NCBI RefSeq assembly: GCF_025457605.1
Contig: NZ_JAMZFY010000002.1
Coordinates: 496,001-560,000, forward strand
Origin: Haloarcula laminariae
GTDB lineage: Archaea; Halobacteriota; Halobacteria; Halobacteriales; Haloarculaceae
DNA length: 64,000 nt
Reading direction: 5' to 3'
How positions within the stretch are numbered: position 1 is the stretch's first letter; each line of letters begins with the position of its first letter. This document shows, piece after piece, positions 52,073 through 60,792 of the stretch. A program made the position numbers and the translations under genes. Below the pieces are notes generated by a model. That model was not told the DNA's origin. It searched no databases and saw only the letters and a program-made list of their open reading frames with translations.

Positions 52073-52081
52073 CTCTTAACG
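52073..52081 (+). promoter_or_regulatory. TATA box for the ilvE leader ORF
   Basis: The sequence ctcttaacg lies 22-30 bases before the ATG at 52103 and about 84 bases before the ilvE ATG. It suggests that the transcript starts at the short ORF and not at ilvE itself. Confidence 0.5.
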
Positions 52082-52102
52082 GAGGACCGCAATGGGGTAG
52101 AT

Positions 52103-52168
52103 ATGACACGCGACGAGCCGTTCGCCGGTACTGACAGCCAGCGAGGAACGCGGGGGCCGACAGCATGA
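52103..52168 (+). CDS. 21-residue leader ORF coupled to ilvE
   Basis: A short ORF, MTRDEPFAGTDSQRGTRGPTA, that starts at the expected leaderless position and ends in an ATGA overlap with the ilvE start codon (TGA at 52166-52168, ATG at 52165). It has no Ile, Leu or Val codons, so it is not a classical attenuation leader. It may be translated as a coupling peptide or be chance. Not longer than many spurious ORFs; context is the only support. Confidence 0.4.
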   Translation: MTRDEPFAGTDSQRGTRGPTA

Positions 52169-53097
52169 GCGGTCGCCCGGAGATGTTCGAGAGTGTCGAC
52201 GAGATATGGCTCGACGGGGAGTTCGTCGACTTCGAGGACGCCCAGATTCACGTCCTCACCCACGCGCTCCACTACGGCACCGGCGTCTTCGAGGGCGTTC
52301 GCTGTTACGGGACCGAGCAGGGGCCGGCCATCTTCCGCTGGGAGGAGCATCTGGACCGCTTCTACGACTCCGGGAAGGTGTACGACATCGACATCCCGTT
52401 CTCGAAGGCGGAACTCACCGAGGCCACGGAGGAGCTCATCCGGCGCGAGGGGCTCGACTCCTGTTACATCCGTCCCATCGCGTTCTACGGCTACGGCCCG
52501 CTGGGCCTGAACCCGGAGGAGTCGCCGGTGCAGGTCGCGCTCGCTGTGTGGCCTTGGGGCGCCTACCTGGGCGACGAGGCCCTCGAAGAGGGCGTCGACG
52601 TGGGCGTCTCCTCCTGGCGCAAGTACGCCTCCAGTCAGATCCCGACCAACGCCAAGACGACGGGCACCTACGTCAACAGCGTCCTCGCCTCCCAGGAGGC
52701 AAAGGCCAACGGCTACGCGGAGGCCATCGTCCTCAACAAGGAGGGCAACGTCGCCGAGGGGCCGGGCGAGAACATCTTCCTCGTGCGGGACGGCGAAATC
52801 TACACCACCGGCCTCGCCGAGTCCATCCTCGACGGTATCACCCGCCAGACGGCCATCGAACTGGCCGAGGACATGGGCTATGTGGTCCACGACGACGCCA
52901 CCATCTCGCGGGGCGAGCTCTACACCGCCGACGAGCTCTTCTTCACCGGGACCGCGGCGGAGGTCACGCCCATCCGGAGCGTCGACGACAACCAGATTGG
53001 CACCGGGACCAAGGGGCCGGTCACCGACGACATCCAGTCTGCGTTCTTCGATCTCGTGGAGTCGGGCGACCGCGAGGAGTGGTTCCGCTACCTCTAG
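52165..53097 (+). CDS. ilvE: branched-chain amino-acid aminotransferase
   Basis: A 310-residue fold-type IV PLP enzyme for the last step of valine, leucine and isoleucine synthesis. The start MFESVDEIWLDGEFVDFEDA and HALHYGTGVFEGVRCY are typical, the PLP Lys is Lys164 in IPTNAKTTGTYVNS, and EAIVLNKEGNVAEGPGENIF with the C-terminal FTGTAAEVTPIRSVD complete the active site. A 21-codon ORF overlaps its start. The stop overlaps the DUF502 gene by 4 bases in convergent orientation. Confidence 0.94.
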   Translation: MSGRPEMFESVDEIWLDGEFVDFEDAQIHVLTHALHYGTGVFEGVRCYGTEQGPAIFRWEEHLDRFYDSGKVYDIDIPFSKAELTEATEELIRREGLDSCYIRPIAFYGYGPLGLNPEESPVQVALAVWPWGAYLGDEALEEGVDVGVSSWRKYASSQIPTNAKTTGTYVNSVLASQEAKANGYAEAIVLNKEGNVAEGPGENIFLVRDGEIYTTGLAESILDGITRQTAIELAEDMGYVVHDDATISRGELYTADELFFTGTAAEVTPIRSVDDNQIGTGTKGPVTDDIQSAFFDLVESGDREEWFRYL

Positions 53098-53750
53098 TCG
53101 TCCTCGCCCGCAACCGGAATCGTCTGTTTTCGGTCGTTCGTGTCGCCAAAGCCAGCCGAGAGGATACGCGTCAGCGCGTCCTCGACGCGTTCGTCGGTCT
53201 CCTCGTACTCGTCGGACTCGACCTCGATGACGTAGCCGGTGGTGATGTTCGGCGCGGTCGGCAGGAAGAGCACGTCGCGGCCGTCCTCGGTCGTCTGCCC
53301 GGTCTTGAACGCCGTCATCCGCAGCCCGTCCCACACTTCGAGCTTGACCGGCGCCTGGAGTTCGTCGGTCCCCCCGACGGCCGTCTCGACCGCCATCTTC
53401 GAGGCGTTGTACACCACACGCAACCCCGGCACCTGGTTCATCGCGTCGTCGAGTGTCTGTTCCACGAAGTCGCCGAAGGCCGTCCGCATCAGATAGCCCA
53501 CGGAGAAGACGATGAGGACGAAAAGGACCATCGCCACGGAGACCCGGACGAACTCGACGGCGGTCGGCGTGGCGGCGCTGGCGGGAACCCCCACTGCGAT
53601 GAGGAGCTCCTCGTCGACGGATGGGAGAAAGACCGACGCACCGGCGAGGATACTGTAGAGATAGACGATGACGTACGTCGTGACGAGTATCGGCAACAGG
53701 ATGATGAGACCGCTCGCGAAGTCCCGCTTCCACGACGAACCCGAGGCCAT
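53094..53750 (-). CDS. DUF502 family membrane protein
   Basis: A 218-residue protein with two membrane segments (about 12-33 and 62-88, opening with the family-typical FASGLIILLPILVTTYVIVY) and a soluble C-terminal domain with GLRVVYNASKMAVETAVGG and VLFLPTAPNITTGYVIEV. DUF502 proteins are widespread in bacteria and archaea but uncharacterised; plant relatives (COV) act in membrane traffic or patterning. A TATA-like ctgattatcc lies 20-29 bases before the ATG. Confidence 0.88.
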   Translation of the reverse strand: MASGSSWKRDFASGLIILLPILVTTYVIVYLYSILAGASVFLPSVDEELLIAVGVPASAATPTAVEFVRVSVAMVLFVLIVFSVGYLMRTAFGDFVEQTLDDAMNQVPGLRVVYNASKMAVETAVGGTDELQAPVKLEVWDGLRMTAFKTGQTTEDGRDVLFLPTAPNITTGYVIEVESDEYEETDERVEDALTRILSAGFGDTNDRKQTIPVAGEDD

Positions 53751-53986
53751 ATCTCCACCTGACGGCGACGGATAATCAGCCCTTCCCTTCTACGCGCCCC
53801 GAGGGCCCGCAGGACAGACGGCCCGTCTTCACTGTGTTCGCGTCGCCGTCGCCGGGACTTATCGGCCACGAGGGGCTCCGGACTGGCGGGTGACGCTCGC
53901 CACACGCCGGACACGGGTGGTCAGATAGCCGGATTTTGCCGCCCGAAGCCACATCCGTTAAGACAGCGCCACGTGACCCCGCGCAC

Positions 53987-54532
53987 ATGGACATACTCGG
54001 GGTCGTCGTAACCGCGGTCTGGGCGATGTTGCCCGCGTACGTACCTAACAACGTCGCGGTGTTGGCCGGCGGCGGCAAACCGATAGACGGCGGGCGGTCA
54101 CTGCCCGACGGCCGCATCCTGGGTGACGGCAAGACACAGCGGGGAACGGTTCTGGGGACGGCGGCGGGGACCGCCGTCGCGCTGGGCCTGACAGCTATCG
54201 AGCCGGGGGTGAGCGCGCTGCTTGGCTACTCGCTGCCCACCTTTTCGGTCAGGGTCGGGCTCGGACTGGCCTTCGGGGCGATGTTCGGCGACATCGCCGC
54301 CTCCTTCCTGAAGCGCCGCACCGGCCGCGAACGGGGCGCGGCGTTTCCCGTGCTGGACCAGCTCGACTTCGCGCTCGGCGCGCTGGCCTGCGTCTGGATA
54401 CTGGCGCCCGCCTGGACCGAGGCGACGTTCACGCGCCCGGTCCTCCTCGCGGTGGTGGTCCTCACGCCGCTCCTGCACGTCCTGACGAACGTCGTCGCGT
54501 ACGCGCTGGGGCTGAAAGACGAGCCCTGGTAG
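53987..54532 (+). CDS. carS: CDP-archaeol synthase
   Basis: A 181-residue integral membrane enzyme that makes CDP-archaeol from 2,3-digeranylgeranyl glyceryl phosphate and CTP, a required step of archaeal membrane lipids. Typical motifs are [22 protein letters not shown] (quoted as [10 protein letters not shown]), [29 protein letters not shown] and VLDQLDF, which carry the DGK and D-x-x-D metal and nucleotide residues. There are about five membrane segments. The TATA-like ccgttaaga (53955-53963) is 24-32 bases before the ATG at 53987. Confidence 0.94.
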   Translation: MDILGVVVTAVWAMLPAYVPNNVAVLAGGGKPIDGGRSLPDGRILGDGKTQRGTVLGTAAGTAVALGLTAIEPGVSALLGYSLPTFSVRVGLGLAFGAMFGDIAASFLKRRTGRERGAAFPVLDQLDFALGALACVWILAPAWTEATFTRPVLLAVVVLTPLLHVLTNVVAYALGLKDEPW

Positions 54533-54600
54533 GACTGGTGGCTGTCCGATAGTCCGTATGAAGTGATGTGCTTTTCACAGCGGCCCGTCCAAGAGTGGGT

Positions 54601-55746
54601 ATGAGTACCTCAGGGGACACACTGCGACTCGCGACACGCGGCTCCGACCTCGCCCTTCGCCAGGCCGCCACGGTTCGCGACTCGCTCGCGAGCCGACGGC
54701 TCACGGTCGAACTGCGGGAGGTCGAGACGACGGGAGACCAGCTCACCGACGAGCTCATCCACCGGCTGGGCAAGACCGGCGCCTTCGTCCACAGCTTAGA
54801 CGAGAAGGTGCTTTCGGGCGACCTCGACGCCGCCGTCCACTCGATGAAGGACATGCCGACCGAACGGCCCGACGAGCTGGTCGTCGCCGGCGTCCCCGAG
54901 CGCGCGGCCGCCGAGGACGTGCTGGTGACGCCCGACGGCGCCGCCCTCGACGACCTGCCGGAGGGGGCCGTCGTCGGCACGTCGAGCCTGCGCCGGAAGG
55001 CCCAACTGCTCGCCGAGCGCCCGGACCTCGTCGTCGAGCCCCTTCGGGGCAACGTCGACACCCGCATCGAGAAGCTGCTCGCCCCGTCGCTCCAGCAGGA
55101 ACACCAGGAGCGCCACGAGGCCGAGGAGGAGCGGAAGGAACACGCGGGCAACGAGGACGACGACTACGAGTTCCCCTACGAGCAGGACGTCGAGGCGTGG
55201 TTCAACGAGCTGTCGGAGCTGGAGCGACGGGCCATGGAACGGGACCCGGACACCGAGTACGACGCCATCGTGCTGGCGAAGGCCGGGCTCGACCGAGCCG
55301 GGCTGACCCACCACGTCAGTACGGTCGAACTCGACCCGGAGGAGTTCATCCCGGCCCCCGGCCAGGGCGCCCTGGCCGTGACGGCCGTCGACGGCGAGCT
55401 CGCGGCGGACATCCGCGACCGCCTCGACGACGACCGGACGCGCGTCGAGACGACCGTCGAACGGACGATTCTGGCGGAGCTGGGCGGGGGCTGTGTCGCC
55501 CCGATCGGTATCTACGCCAGGCTCGCCGGCGGGGTCGTCAGAACCGGCGTCCGCGTGCTCTCCCAGGACGGCACCGAGAACATCCAGGTCACCCGCGACC
55601 TCCCGGTCGAACGCCACATCGACGCGGCCCGGGACCTCGCGGCGGAGCTCGCCGACCGAGGCGCAGACGACCTCATCCAGGCTGCAAAGCGGGACAGCGG
55701 CGGGGCCGACGACGACGCCGCGACCGCGGCGGAGGAAGACGAATGA
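54601..55746 (+). CDS. hemC: hydroxymethylbilane synthase (porphobilinogen deaminase)
   Basis: A 381-residue HemC that joins four porphobilinogens to hydroxymethylbilane. RLATRGSDLALRQA, the catalytic Asp in AAVHSMKDMPTE, GTSSLRRKAQLL and the dipyrromethane-cofactor Cys298 in ELGGGCVAPIG are all present. Residues about 163-215 are an acidic, Glu/His/Asp-rich insertion not found in bacterial HemC, a feature of haloarchaeal members. The stop overlaps cobA by an ATGA, so hemC, cobA and hemD form one operon. A T-rich box about 25 bases upstream of the ATG marks the start. Confidence 0.95.
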   Translation: MSTSGDTLRLATRGSDLALRQAATVRDSLASRRLTVELREVETTGDQLTDELIHRLGKTGAFVHSLDEKVLSGDLDAAVHSMKDMPTERPDELVVAGVPERAAAEDVLVTPDGAALDDLPEGAVVGTSSLRRKAQLLAERPDLVVEPLRGNVDTRIEKLLAPSLQQEHQERHEAEEERKEHAGNEDDDYEFPYEQDVEAWFNELSELERRAMERDPDTEYDAIVLAKAGLDRAGLTHHVSTVELDPEEFIPAPGQGALAVTAVDGELAADIRDRLDDDRTRVETTVERTILAELGGGCVAPIGIYARLAGGVVRTGVRVLSQDGTENIQVTRDLPVERHIDAARDLAAELADRGADDLIQAAKRDSGGADDDAATAAEEDE

Positions 55747-56528
55747 GCGATGGGGCCCACGAAGGCGAGAGCGAATCGACCGTCGGGAAGGTGTATCTCG
55801 TCGGCTCCGGCCCCGGCGACCCGGACCTGCTGACGGTGAAGGCAAAGCGCCTGCTGGAGGAGGCCGACGTGGTGCTCCACGACAAGCTTCCCGGCCCCGA
55901 AATCCTGGGGATGATTCCAGAGGAAAAGCGCGAGGACGTGGGCAAGCGCGCCGGCGGCGAGTGGACGCCCCAGGAGTACACGAACACCAGGCTCGTCGAG
56001 ACCGCCCAGCAGGGCAACGTCGTCGTCCGGCTCAAGGGCGGTGACCCGACCGTCTTCGGCCGCGGCGGCGAGGAGATGGTCCACCTCGCGGAAAACGACA
56101 TTCCGTTCGAGGTCGTCCCCGGTATCACCAGCGCCATCGCCGGGCCGGAGGCGGCGGGCATCCCCGTCACCCACCGCGACTACGTCTCCTCGGTCTCCTT
56201 CGTCACGGGCCACGAGGACCCCACCAAAGACGAGTCGGCGGTCGACTGGGCGGCCCTGGCCGACACCGGCGGTACTATCGTCGTCCTGATGGGCGTCGGC
56301 AAGCTCCCCGCCTACACCGGCGAGCTACTGAACTACGGCATGGACCCGGACACGCCGGTGGCGCTCATCGAACGGGCGACCTGGCCCGACCAGCGCGTCG
56401 CCACGGGCACGCTCGACACCATCGTCGACGTGCGCGACAGCGAGGGCATCGAACCGCCCGCCATCACCGTCATCGGCGAGGTCGCCGGCGAGCGCGAGCG
56501 CGTCGTCGAGTTCCTGGAGGGTGCCTGA
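55743..56528 (+). CDS. cobA: uroporphyrinogen-III C-methyltransferase
   Basis: A 261-residue SUMT that methylates uroporphyrinogen III at C2 and C7 to precorrin-2, which leads to siroheme, the archaeal heme route and cobalamin. The tetrapyrrole-methylase fold shows VYLVGSGPGDPDLLTVKA at the start, RLKGGDPTVFGRGGEE, VVPGITSAIAGPEAAGIPVT and LIERATWPDQ. It has no fused CysG-like or HemD domain. ATG at 55743 overlaps the hemC stop; its own stop shares one base with the hemD ATG. Confidence 0.95.
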   Translation: MSDGAHEGESESTVGKVYLVGSGPGDPDLLTVKAKRLLEEADVVLHDKLPGPEILGMIPEEKREDVGKRAGGEWTPQEYTNTRLVETAQQGNVVVRLKGGDPTVFGRGGEEMVHLAENDIPFEVVPGITSAIAGPEAAGIPVTHRDYVSSVSFVTGHEDPTKDESAVDWAALADTGGTIVVLMGVGKLPAYTGELLNYGMDPDTPVALIERATWPDQRVATGTLDTIVDVRDSEGIEPPAITVIGEVAGERERVVEFLEGA

Positions 56529-57280
56529 TGCGGGAGACGCCACGGCTCCGGGTCGCGGCCTTTCGCCCCGACGACGAGCGCCTCGCCGACGCCGTCGAAC
56601 TGCTGGAATCGCTGGGCGCGGACCCCGTTCCGGACCCGATGCTCGCCGTCGAACCGACGGACGCGACCCCGCGCGAGGACTGTGACTACGTCGTCCTCAC
56701 CAGCAAGACCGGCGTGGAACTGGCCGCCGAGGCCGGCTGGGACCCCGGCGAGGCGACCGTCTGTGCCATCGGCGAGTCGACCGCCGCGGCGCTGCGTGAG
56801 GCGGGCTACACCGTCGACGTGGTTCCAGAGGAGTTCTCCTCGACCGGGCTCGTCGCCACGCTCGAAGCAGAGGTGGCCGGCGCCCGCGTCGAGGTCGCCC
56901 GCTCGGACCACGGCTCCGCGGTGCTGACCGACGGGCTCGACGACGCCGGCGCGTACGTCCACGAGACCGTCCTCTACCGGCTCGTCCGGCCGCCGGAATC
57001 GGGCGAGTCGGCCGAGCTCGCGGCCGACGGCGACCTCGACGCCGCCCTGTTTACCTCCTCGCTCACCGTCGACCACTTCGTCGACGCGGCCGATGAGCGC
57101 GGCGTCCGGGACGATGCCCTCGAAGGACTGAAGGACGCGACCGTCGGAACGATTGGGAATCCCACGAAGGAAACGGCGGAAGCGGCCGGGATACGGGTCG
57201 ACGTCGTCCCCGACACCGCCGACTTCGAGACGCTGGCCTGCGAGGTTGTCGAGGCGGCCGCCCCCACCCACCGCGAGTAG
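56528..57280 (+). CDS. hemD: uroporphyrinogen-III synthase
   Basis: A 250-residue HemD that closes hydroxymethylbilane into uroporphyrinogen III. The family is poorly conserved; support comes from DYVVLTSKTGVELAAEAG, VCAIGESTAAALREAGY, FTSSLTVDHFVDAA and VGTIGNPTKETAEAAGIRV, which form the two-lobed fold, and from the position at the end of the hemC-cobA operon. The length is normal. No obvious terminator follows before the convergent PspA gene. Confidence 0.9.
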   Translation: MRETPRLRVAAFRPDDERLADAVELLESLGADPVPDPMLAVEPTDATPREDCDYVVLTSKTGVELAAEAGWDPGEATVCAIGESTAAALREAGYTVDVVPEEFSSTGLVATLEAEVAGARVEVARSDHGSAVLTDGLDDAGAYVHETVLYRLVRPPESGESAELAADGDLDAALFTSSLTVDHFVDAADERGVRDDALEGLKDATVGTIGNPTKETAEAAGIRVDVVPDTADFETLACEVVEAAAPTHRE

Positions 57281-57304
57281 CCCGGGCTCGGCCAGACGCC
57301 GTAT

Positions 57305-58030
57305 TCAGTCGGCGGGTTCGGTCGCCCGGTCCTCGCTCGCCAGCTGGGCCCGGAGGGTGTCGAGTTCGTTCTCGACGGACCGCTCGGTCGAGAGCCGGTC
57401 TAGCTCCCGGTCGATGTCGTCGCCCTCCGCCAGGACGCTCTCCAGTTGGCCCGTCTCCTCCAGTTCCTCCAGCGCCTCGGCGCGGGCCTCCATGCGCTCG
57501 GTGCGCTCGGTGGCCCGCTCCATCGCTCGGCCCACGTCGTCTATCGTCTCGCCGACGCCGGTGAAGGCCTCGCTGACGCGGGCCGACGCCTCGGCGGCCT
57601 CGTAGCGGGCCTTGACGGTCTCCTTGCGCGCGCGGAACTGTTCTATCTGGCTCGCAAGCTCCGCCCGCTTGCCGACCAGCCGGTCCTGGGTCTCCTGGAG
57701 GCTCGTTATCTGCTCGCCGAGTTCGGTTATCTGGGAGACGTGGGCCTGTTTCTTCTCTAGGGCGCGCCTGGCGAGGTCCTCCCGGTCCTGGCGCATGGCT
57801 TCCCGGGCCTGCCCGTCGTACTTCTCGACGTTCTCGCGGAGCCGCCGGCGGTGTATCTCCAGGCGTTTCTTCTGGGTCGTCACGTCGGCGACGGCCCGCG
57901 TGACTTCCTGGAGTTCGTCGCGTAGCTGTTCGTAGGAGTAGTCGAGTTCGCTTCCGGGGTCCGAGCTCCGGTTTATCAGCGCCGACAGCTTCGAGCGGAT
58001 GGCGAAGGCGAGGCGGCTGAGCAGGCTCAT
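57305..58030 (-). CDS. PspA/IM30 (ESCRT-III-like) protein
   Basis: A 241-residue coiled-coil protein. The N terminus MSLLSRLAFAIRSKLSALIN is an amphipathic helix that would bind membranes, followed by long Glu/Arg/Gln heptad-rich helices (residues 30-200). This is the PspA/Vipp1 plan, a membrane-remodelling family related to ESCRT-III. In bacteria it protects membranes under stress. The ATG at 58030 is the natural start; a much longer reading upstream is an artefact. It is alone on its strand, with no PspC/F-type partners here. Confidence 0.85.
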   Translation of the reverse strand: MSLLSRLAFAIRSKLSALINRSSDPGSELDYSYEQLRDELQEVTRAVADVTTQKKRLEIHRRRLRENVEKYDGQAREAMRQDREDLARRALEKKQAHVSQITELGEQITSLQETQDRLVGKRAELASQIEQFRARKETVKARYEAAEASARVSEAFTGVGETIDDVGRAMERATERTERMEARAEALEELEETGQLESVLAEGDDIDRELDRLSTERSVENELDTLRAQLASEDRATEPAD

Positions 58031-58345
58031 CGACCGACCCCGGCGATAGCGCGGCAGTGATTCATGCGTTCGTATAGGAGTGACGACAAGATAACGCCAT
58101 CGGGAGAAAAGTGGCGGTCCGCTCGCTCGGCGTTCACGCGTTCCTGTCGGTCTATAAGCCACGCATACCGTAAGTAGCTGCGAGGTTGTTACCAATCTCG
58201 GATTATTGATATGATTGCCCAGCGTACGCTGGGTATCGATGGCGAGACCCCGTTCGACGGCCGACGCCCCGCTGGCCGGCCCCTCGCTGCCGACTGTGGG
58301 GGCCTGCGGGTCGGCGACTGATGGCGACACGGAGCGGCGGGACTG
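58031..58345. other. 315-bp divergent region between pspA-like and the CARDB-like gene
   Basis: No supported gene. It contains a perfect 16-bp palindrome (58218-58233), an AT-rich patch just before it (gattattgatatg, 58201-58213) and GC-rich DNA to the right. A 36-codon ORF from 58211 runs across the palindrome and is judged chance. Confidence 0.55.
58218..58233. promoter_or_regulatory. perfect 16-bp palindrome, possible operator
   Basis: The sequence cccagcgtacgctggg is its own reverse complement. It lies next to an AT-rich patch in a divergent intergenic region, about 110-190 bases from the two starts. It may bind a dimeric regulator. There is no T tract after it, so it is not a terminator. 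Confidence 0.45.
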
Positions 58346-58876
58346 ATGGCCGACGACTGGCCGGTCGTCGGGCTCCTCGCGGTCCTCGGCGTCCTCCTGG
58401 TGGTGACGGCCGGCGTGGCGCTGACCGGCCTGTTCGGGCTCTTTGGCTCCGGCGGGACGGGCACTGCGACCGAGTCGGCGGCGGTGCCGACCCCCACGGA
58501 GACGCCGCCCGCCGAGCGGGGGACGACCGCGGGCGAGCCCTTCACGCTCGACACCCGCCGGGTCGACCCGTGCGGGATGCTGTGTCGCAACGTGACCTCG
58601 ACGGTGACCAACGAACAGTCCACAGTCGCACGCGACCTGACTGTCCGGACGCGGCTCTACGCGGGCAACGACACCGACGGCGAGGTCCGCTGGCGGGGGA
58701 CCGAGCGAGTGGCCCGGCTCGGTCCCGGTGAGACCTACACCGCGACCCAGCGGGTCGAACTCCAACTGGACGCCGCCCTCGCAGTCCGCGACGCCGACGG
58801 CTGGGTGACTATACGCACGACCGTCGAGAGCGCCGACCAGTCCGTCACCATCACTGACCGTCGACAGGTCACCTGA
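58346..58876 (+). CDS. membrane-anchored extracytoplasmic protein, CARDB-like
   Basis: A 176-residue protein with one N-terminal membrane anchor (about 7-33), a Pro/Thr-rich linker (CARDB-type stalk) and a small beta-sandwich domain: CRNVTSTVTNEQSTVARDLT, TRLYAGNDTDGEVRWRGTER and GETYTATQRVEL. These turns resemble CARDB or FxLYD adhesion-like domains. Two Cys near residue 76-80 (DPCGMLC) could form a disulfide. The start at 58346 gives MADDWPVVGLLAVLGVLLVV. Its substrate or partner is unknown. Confidence 0.68.
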   Translation: MADDWPVVGLLAVLGVLLVVTAGVALTGLFGLFGSGGTGTATESAAVPTPTETPPAERGTTAGEPFTLDTRRVDPCGMLCRNVTSTVTNEQSTVARDLTVRTRLYAGNDTDGEVRWRGTERVARLGPGETYTATQRVELQLDAALAVRDADGWVTIRTTVESADQSVTITDRRQVT

Positions 58877-58892
58877 GCCGGCGCTCCTGAAG

Positions 58893-58901
58893 GCTTTTAT
58901 C
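58893..58901 (+). promoter_or_regulatory. TATA box of the DHH nuclease gene
   Basis: The sequence gcttttatc lies 25-33 bases before the ATG at 58926 in the short gap after the preceding gene, giving this gene its own leaderless promoter. Confidence 0.6.
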
Positions 58902-58925
58902 CGGGGGCGCTCCTACCTCGCCACG

Positions 58926-60380
58926 ATGAGTGCTCCCGTCCCCGCGCTGGCCGACCGCGCGACGTCGTGTGCCGACCGACTCCGCGCGGCCGACCGCGTG
59001 TTGCTCGCCTCCCACATCGACGCCGACGGCCTGACCAGCGCCGCCATCGCCGCGTCGGCGCTGTCGCGGGCGGGGATTCCGGTCGAGACGGTGTTCAAGA
59101 AGCAACTGGACGCCGACGAGATAGCATCCATCGCCGCGAGAGACGAGGCGCTAGTGCTGTTCACCGACTTCGGCTCCGGGCAGCTCGACGCCATCTCCGA
59201 ACACGTCGCCGCGGGCGACTTCGAGGCCGTCGTCGCCGACCACCACCAGCCCGCCGACCCCGAGGACTGTCACCCTGACGCCGTCTACGACACCGACGGC
59301 TACGCCGACTTCGACTACCACTGTAACCCGCTGCTGGTCGGCATCAACGGGGCCTCGGAGCTGTCGGGGGCCGGGGCGGCCTACGCGCTGGCCCGGGCGC
59401 TGGAGTCCGAGGACGGGGACAACCGCGACCTCGCGGCGCTGGCCGTCGTGGGCGCCGTGGGCGACATGCAGGCCGTCGGCGGCGAACTCGTCGGGGCAAA
59501 CAGCGGTATCGTCGAGGAGGGCGTCGCCGCCGACGTACTGACCGAGGGGACGGACCTCTCGCTGTACGGCAAGCAGACCCGCCCGCTCCCGAAGCTCCTA
59601 GAGTACGCCACGGAGGTCCCGATTCCGGGCATCTCGAACGACCAGGCCGGCGCCACCCGGTTTCTGGAGGAGCTCGGGCTGGACCTGAAACGGGAGGGCG
59701 AGTGGCGGACCTGGGCGGACCTCACCGACGACGAGCGCCAGACCGTCGCCAGCGCGCTGGTCCAGCGCGCCGTCAAACGCGGCGTCCCCGCCGACAAGAT
59801 AGAGTCGCTGGTGGCCACGACCTACACGCTGACTGCAGAGCCGACCGGGACCGAGCTCCGGGACGCGAGCGAGTTCTCGACGCTGCTGAACGCCACCGCC
59901 CGCTACGAGCGGGCCGACGTGGGGCTTGCGGTCTGTCTCGGCGACCGCGAGGCCCCCCTCGAACAGGCCCGGAAACTGCTGGCGAACCACCGCCGCAACC
60001 TCTCACAGGGGCTCGACCTGGTCAAGGAGCGCGGCATCACCCACGCCGACCACGTCCAGTACTTCGACGCCGGCGACGCCATCCGGGAGACCATCGTCGG
60101 CATCGTCGCCGGGATGGCGCTGGGAACCGACGGCGTCGACGCCGACAAACCCATCGTCGCCTTCGCCGACGCCGACGGCGAGACGAAAGTGTCGGCACGG
60201 GCGACCGGCCCGCTCGTCGGTCGGGGCGTCGACCTCTCGGTCGTGATGAGCGAGGCCGCCCGCTCGGTCGGCGGCGACGGCGGGGGCCACGACATCGCCG
60301 CCGGCGCGACGGTGCCGGCGGGCGAGGAAGAGGCCTTTATCGCCGCCGCCGACGAGATCGTCGCCGACCAGCTCGGCTGA
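58926..60380 (+). CDS. DHH-family single-strand exonuclease (RecJ-like/GAN-like)
   Basis: A 484-residue DHH phosphoesterase of the RecJ-like group. Motif I is LLASHIDADGLTSA (His30, Asp32, Asp34), motif II is LFTDFGSGQLD (Asp81), motif III is VVADHHQPAD (Asp105, His106, His107) and the DHHA1 domain ends with GGDGGGHDIAAGA near residue 455. All metal ligands are kept, so it should be an active nuclease. Haloarchaea have several such proteins; some associate with the GINS complex at replication forks. The paralogue group cannot be fixed from this window. Confidence 0.9.
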   Translation: MSAPVPALADRATSCADRLRAADRVLLASHIDADGLTSAAIAASALSRAGIPVETVFKKQLDADEIASIAARDEALVLFTDFGSGQLDAISEHVAAGDFEAVVADHHQPADPEDCHPDAVYDTDGYADFDYHCNPLLVGINGASELSGAGAAYALARALESEDGDNRDLAALAVVGAVGDMQAVGGELVGANSGIVEEGVAADVLTEGTDLSLYGKQTRPLPKLLEYATEVPIPGISNDQAGATRFLEELGLDLKREGEWRTWADLTDDERQTVASALVQRAVKRGVPADKIESLVATTYTLTAEPTGTELRDASEFSTLLNATARYERADVGLAVCLGDREAPLEQARKLLANHRRNLSQGLDLVKERGITHADHVQYFDAGDAIRETIVGIVAGMALGTDGVDADKPIVAFADADGETKVSARATGPLVGRGVDLSVVMSEAARSVGGDGGGHDIAAGATVPAGEEEAFIAAADEIVADQLG

Positions 60381-60494
60381 GTCGGCTCGCCGTGGCGTGT
60401 CTGGACCGGGTCTGAACGCCCGTCGAACCCCGCTCCCGCTCGGTACCCGTTCGGCAGCAAGAGCTATACGCTATCACGCGAGATACTCCGACAC

Positions 60495-60731
60495 ATGGAC
60501 CGCCGCGTACTGTTCGACGCTCTGCTGGTCGTCGTCGGCGGGCTCGTGGCCTACACCGAGACCTTCGGCTTCGCCGACCCGCGGGCGACTATCCGTGAGA
60601 TACTGGTCGTCTTCCTGAATCTGGACGTTCGCGTTTACCTCGTTCTCAGCGGTCTCTTCGGTATCGTGTTCGTCGGCTACCTCGTGGTCTACCTGCCACA
60701 GAAGGACGCCCAGACCGTCCGCTCGCGATAG
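60495..60731 (+). CDS. small two-segment membrane protein
   Basis: A 78-residue protein with two membrane segments (about 6-22 and 48-68), joined by a polar helix-like segment DPRATIREILVVFLNLDVRV. The C terminus is short and basic. I do not recognise a family; similar small proteins are conserved in haloarchaea. It is followed 61 bases later by the DUF5783 gene on the same strand. Confidence 0.62.
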   Translation: MDRRVLFDALLVVVGGLVAYTETFGFADPRATIREILVVFLNLDVRVYLVLSGLFGIVFVGYLVVYLPQKDAQTVRSR

Positions 60732-60792
60732 CCGCCCCACCGTGTGGCGGGACTCCGCACCACCTTTATTGTGGGCGACCCTCCCCCCGGTC

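Noticed and set aside
49598-53733. Two overlapping minus-strand ORFs of 746-820 codons with Val/Gly/Ser repeats opposite the surface protein
   Set aside because: They are mirror readings of the TPxDD and DUF7282 repeats; the plus-strand protein has a signal peptide, domains and promoter, while these have none.
58211-58321. 36-codon ORF across the 16-bp palindrome
   Set aside because: No family match, odd composition, and the ATG follows no TATA box at the right spacing.
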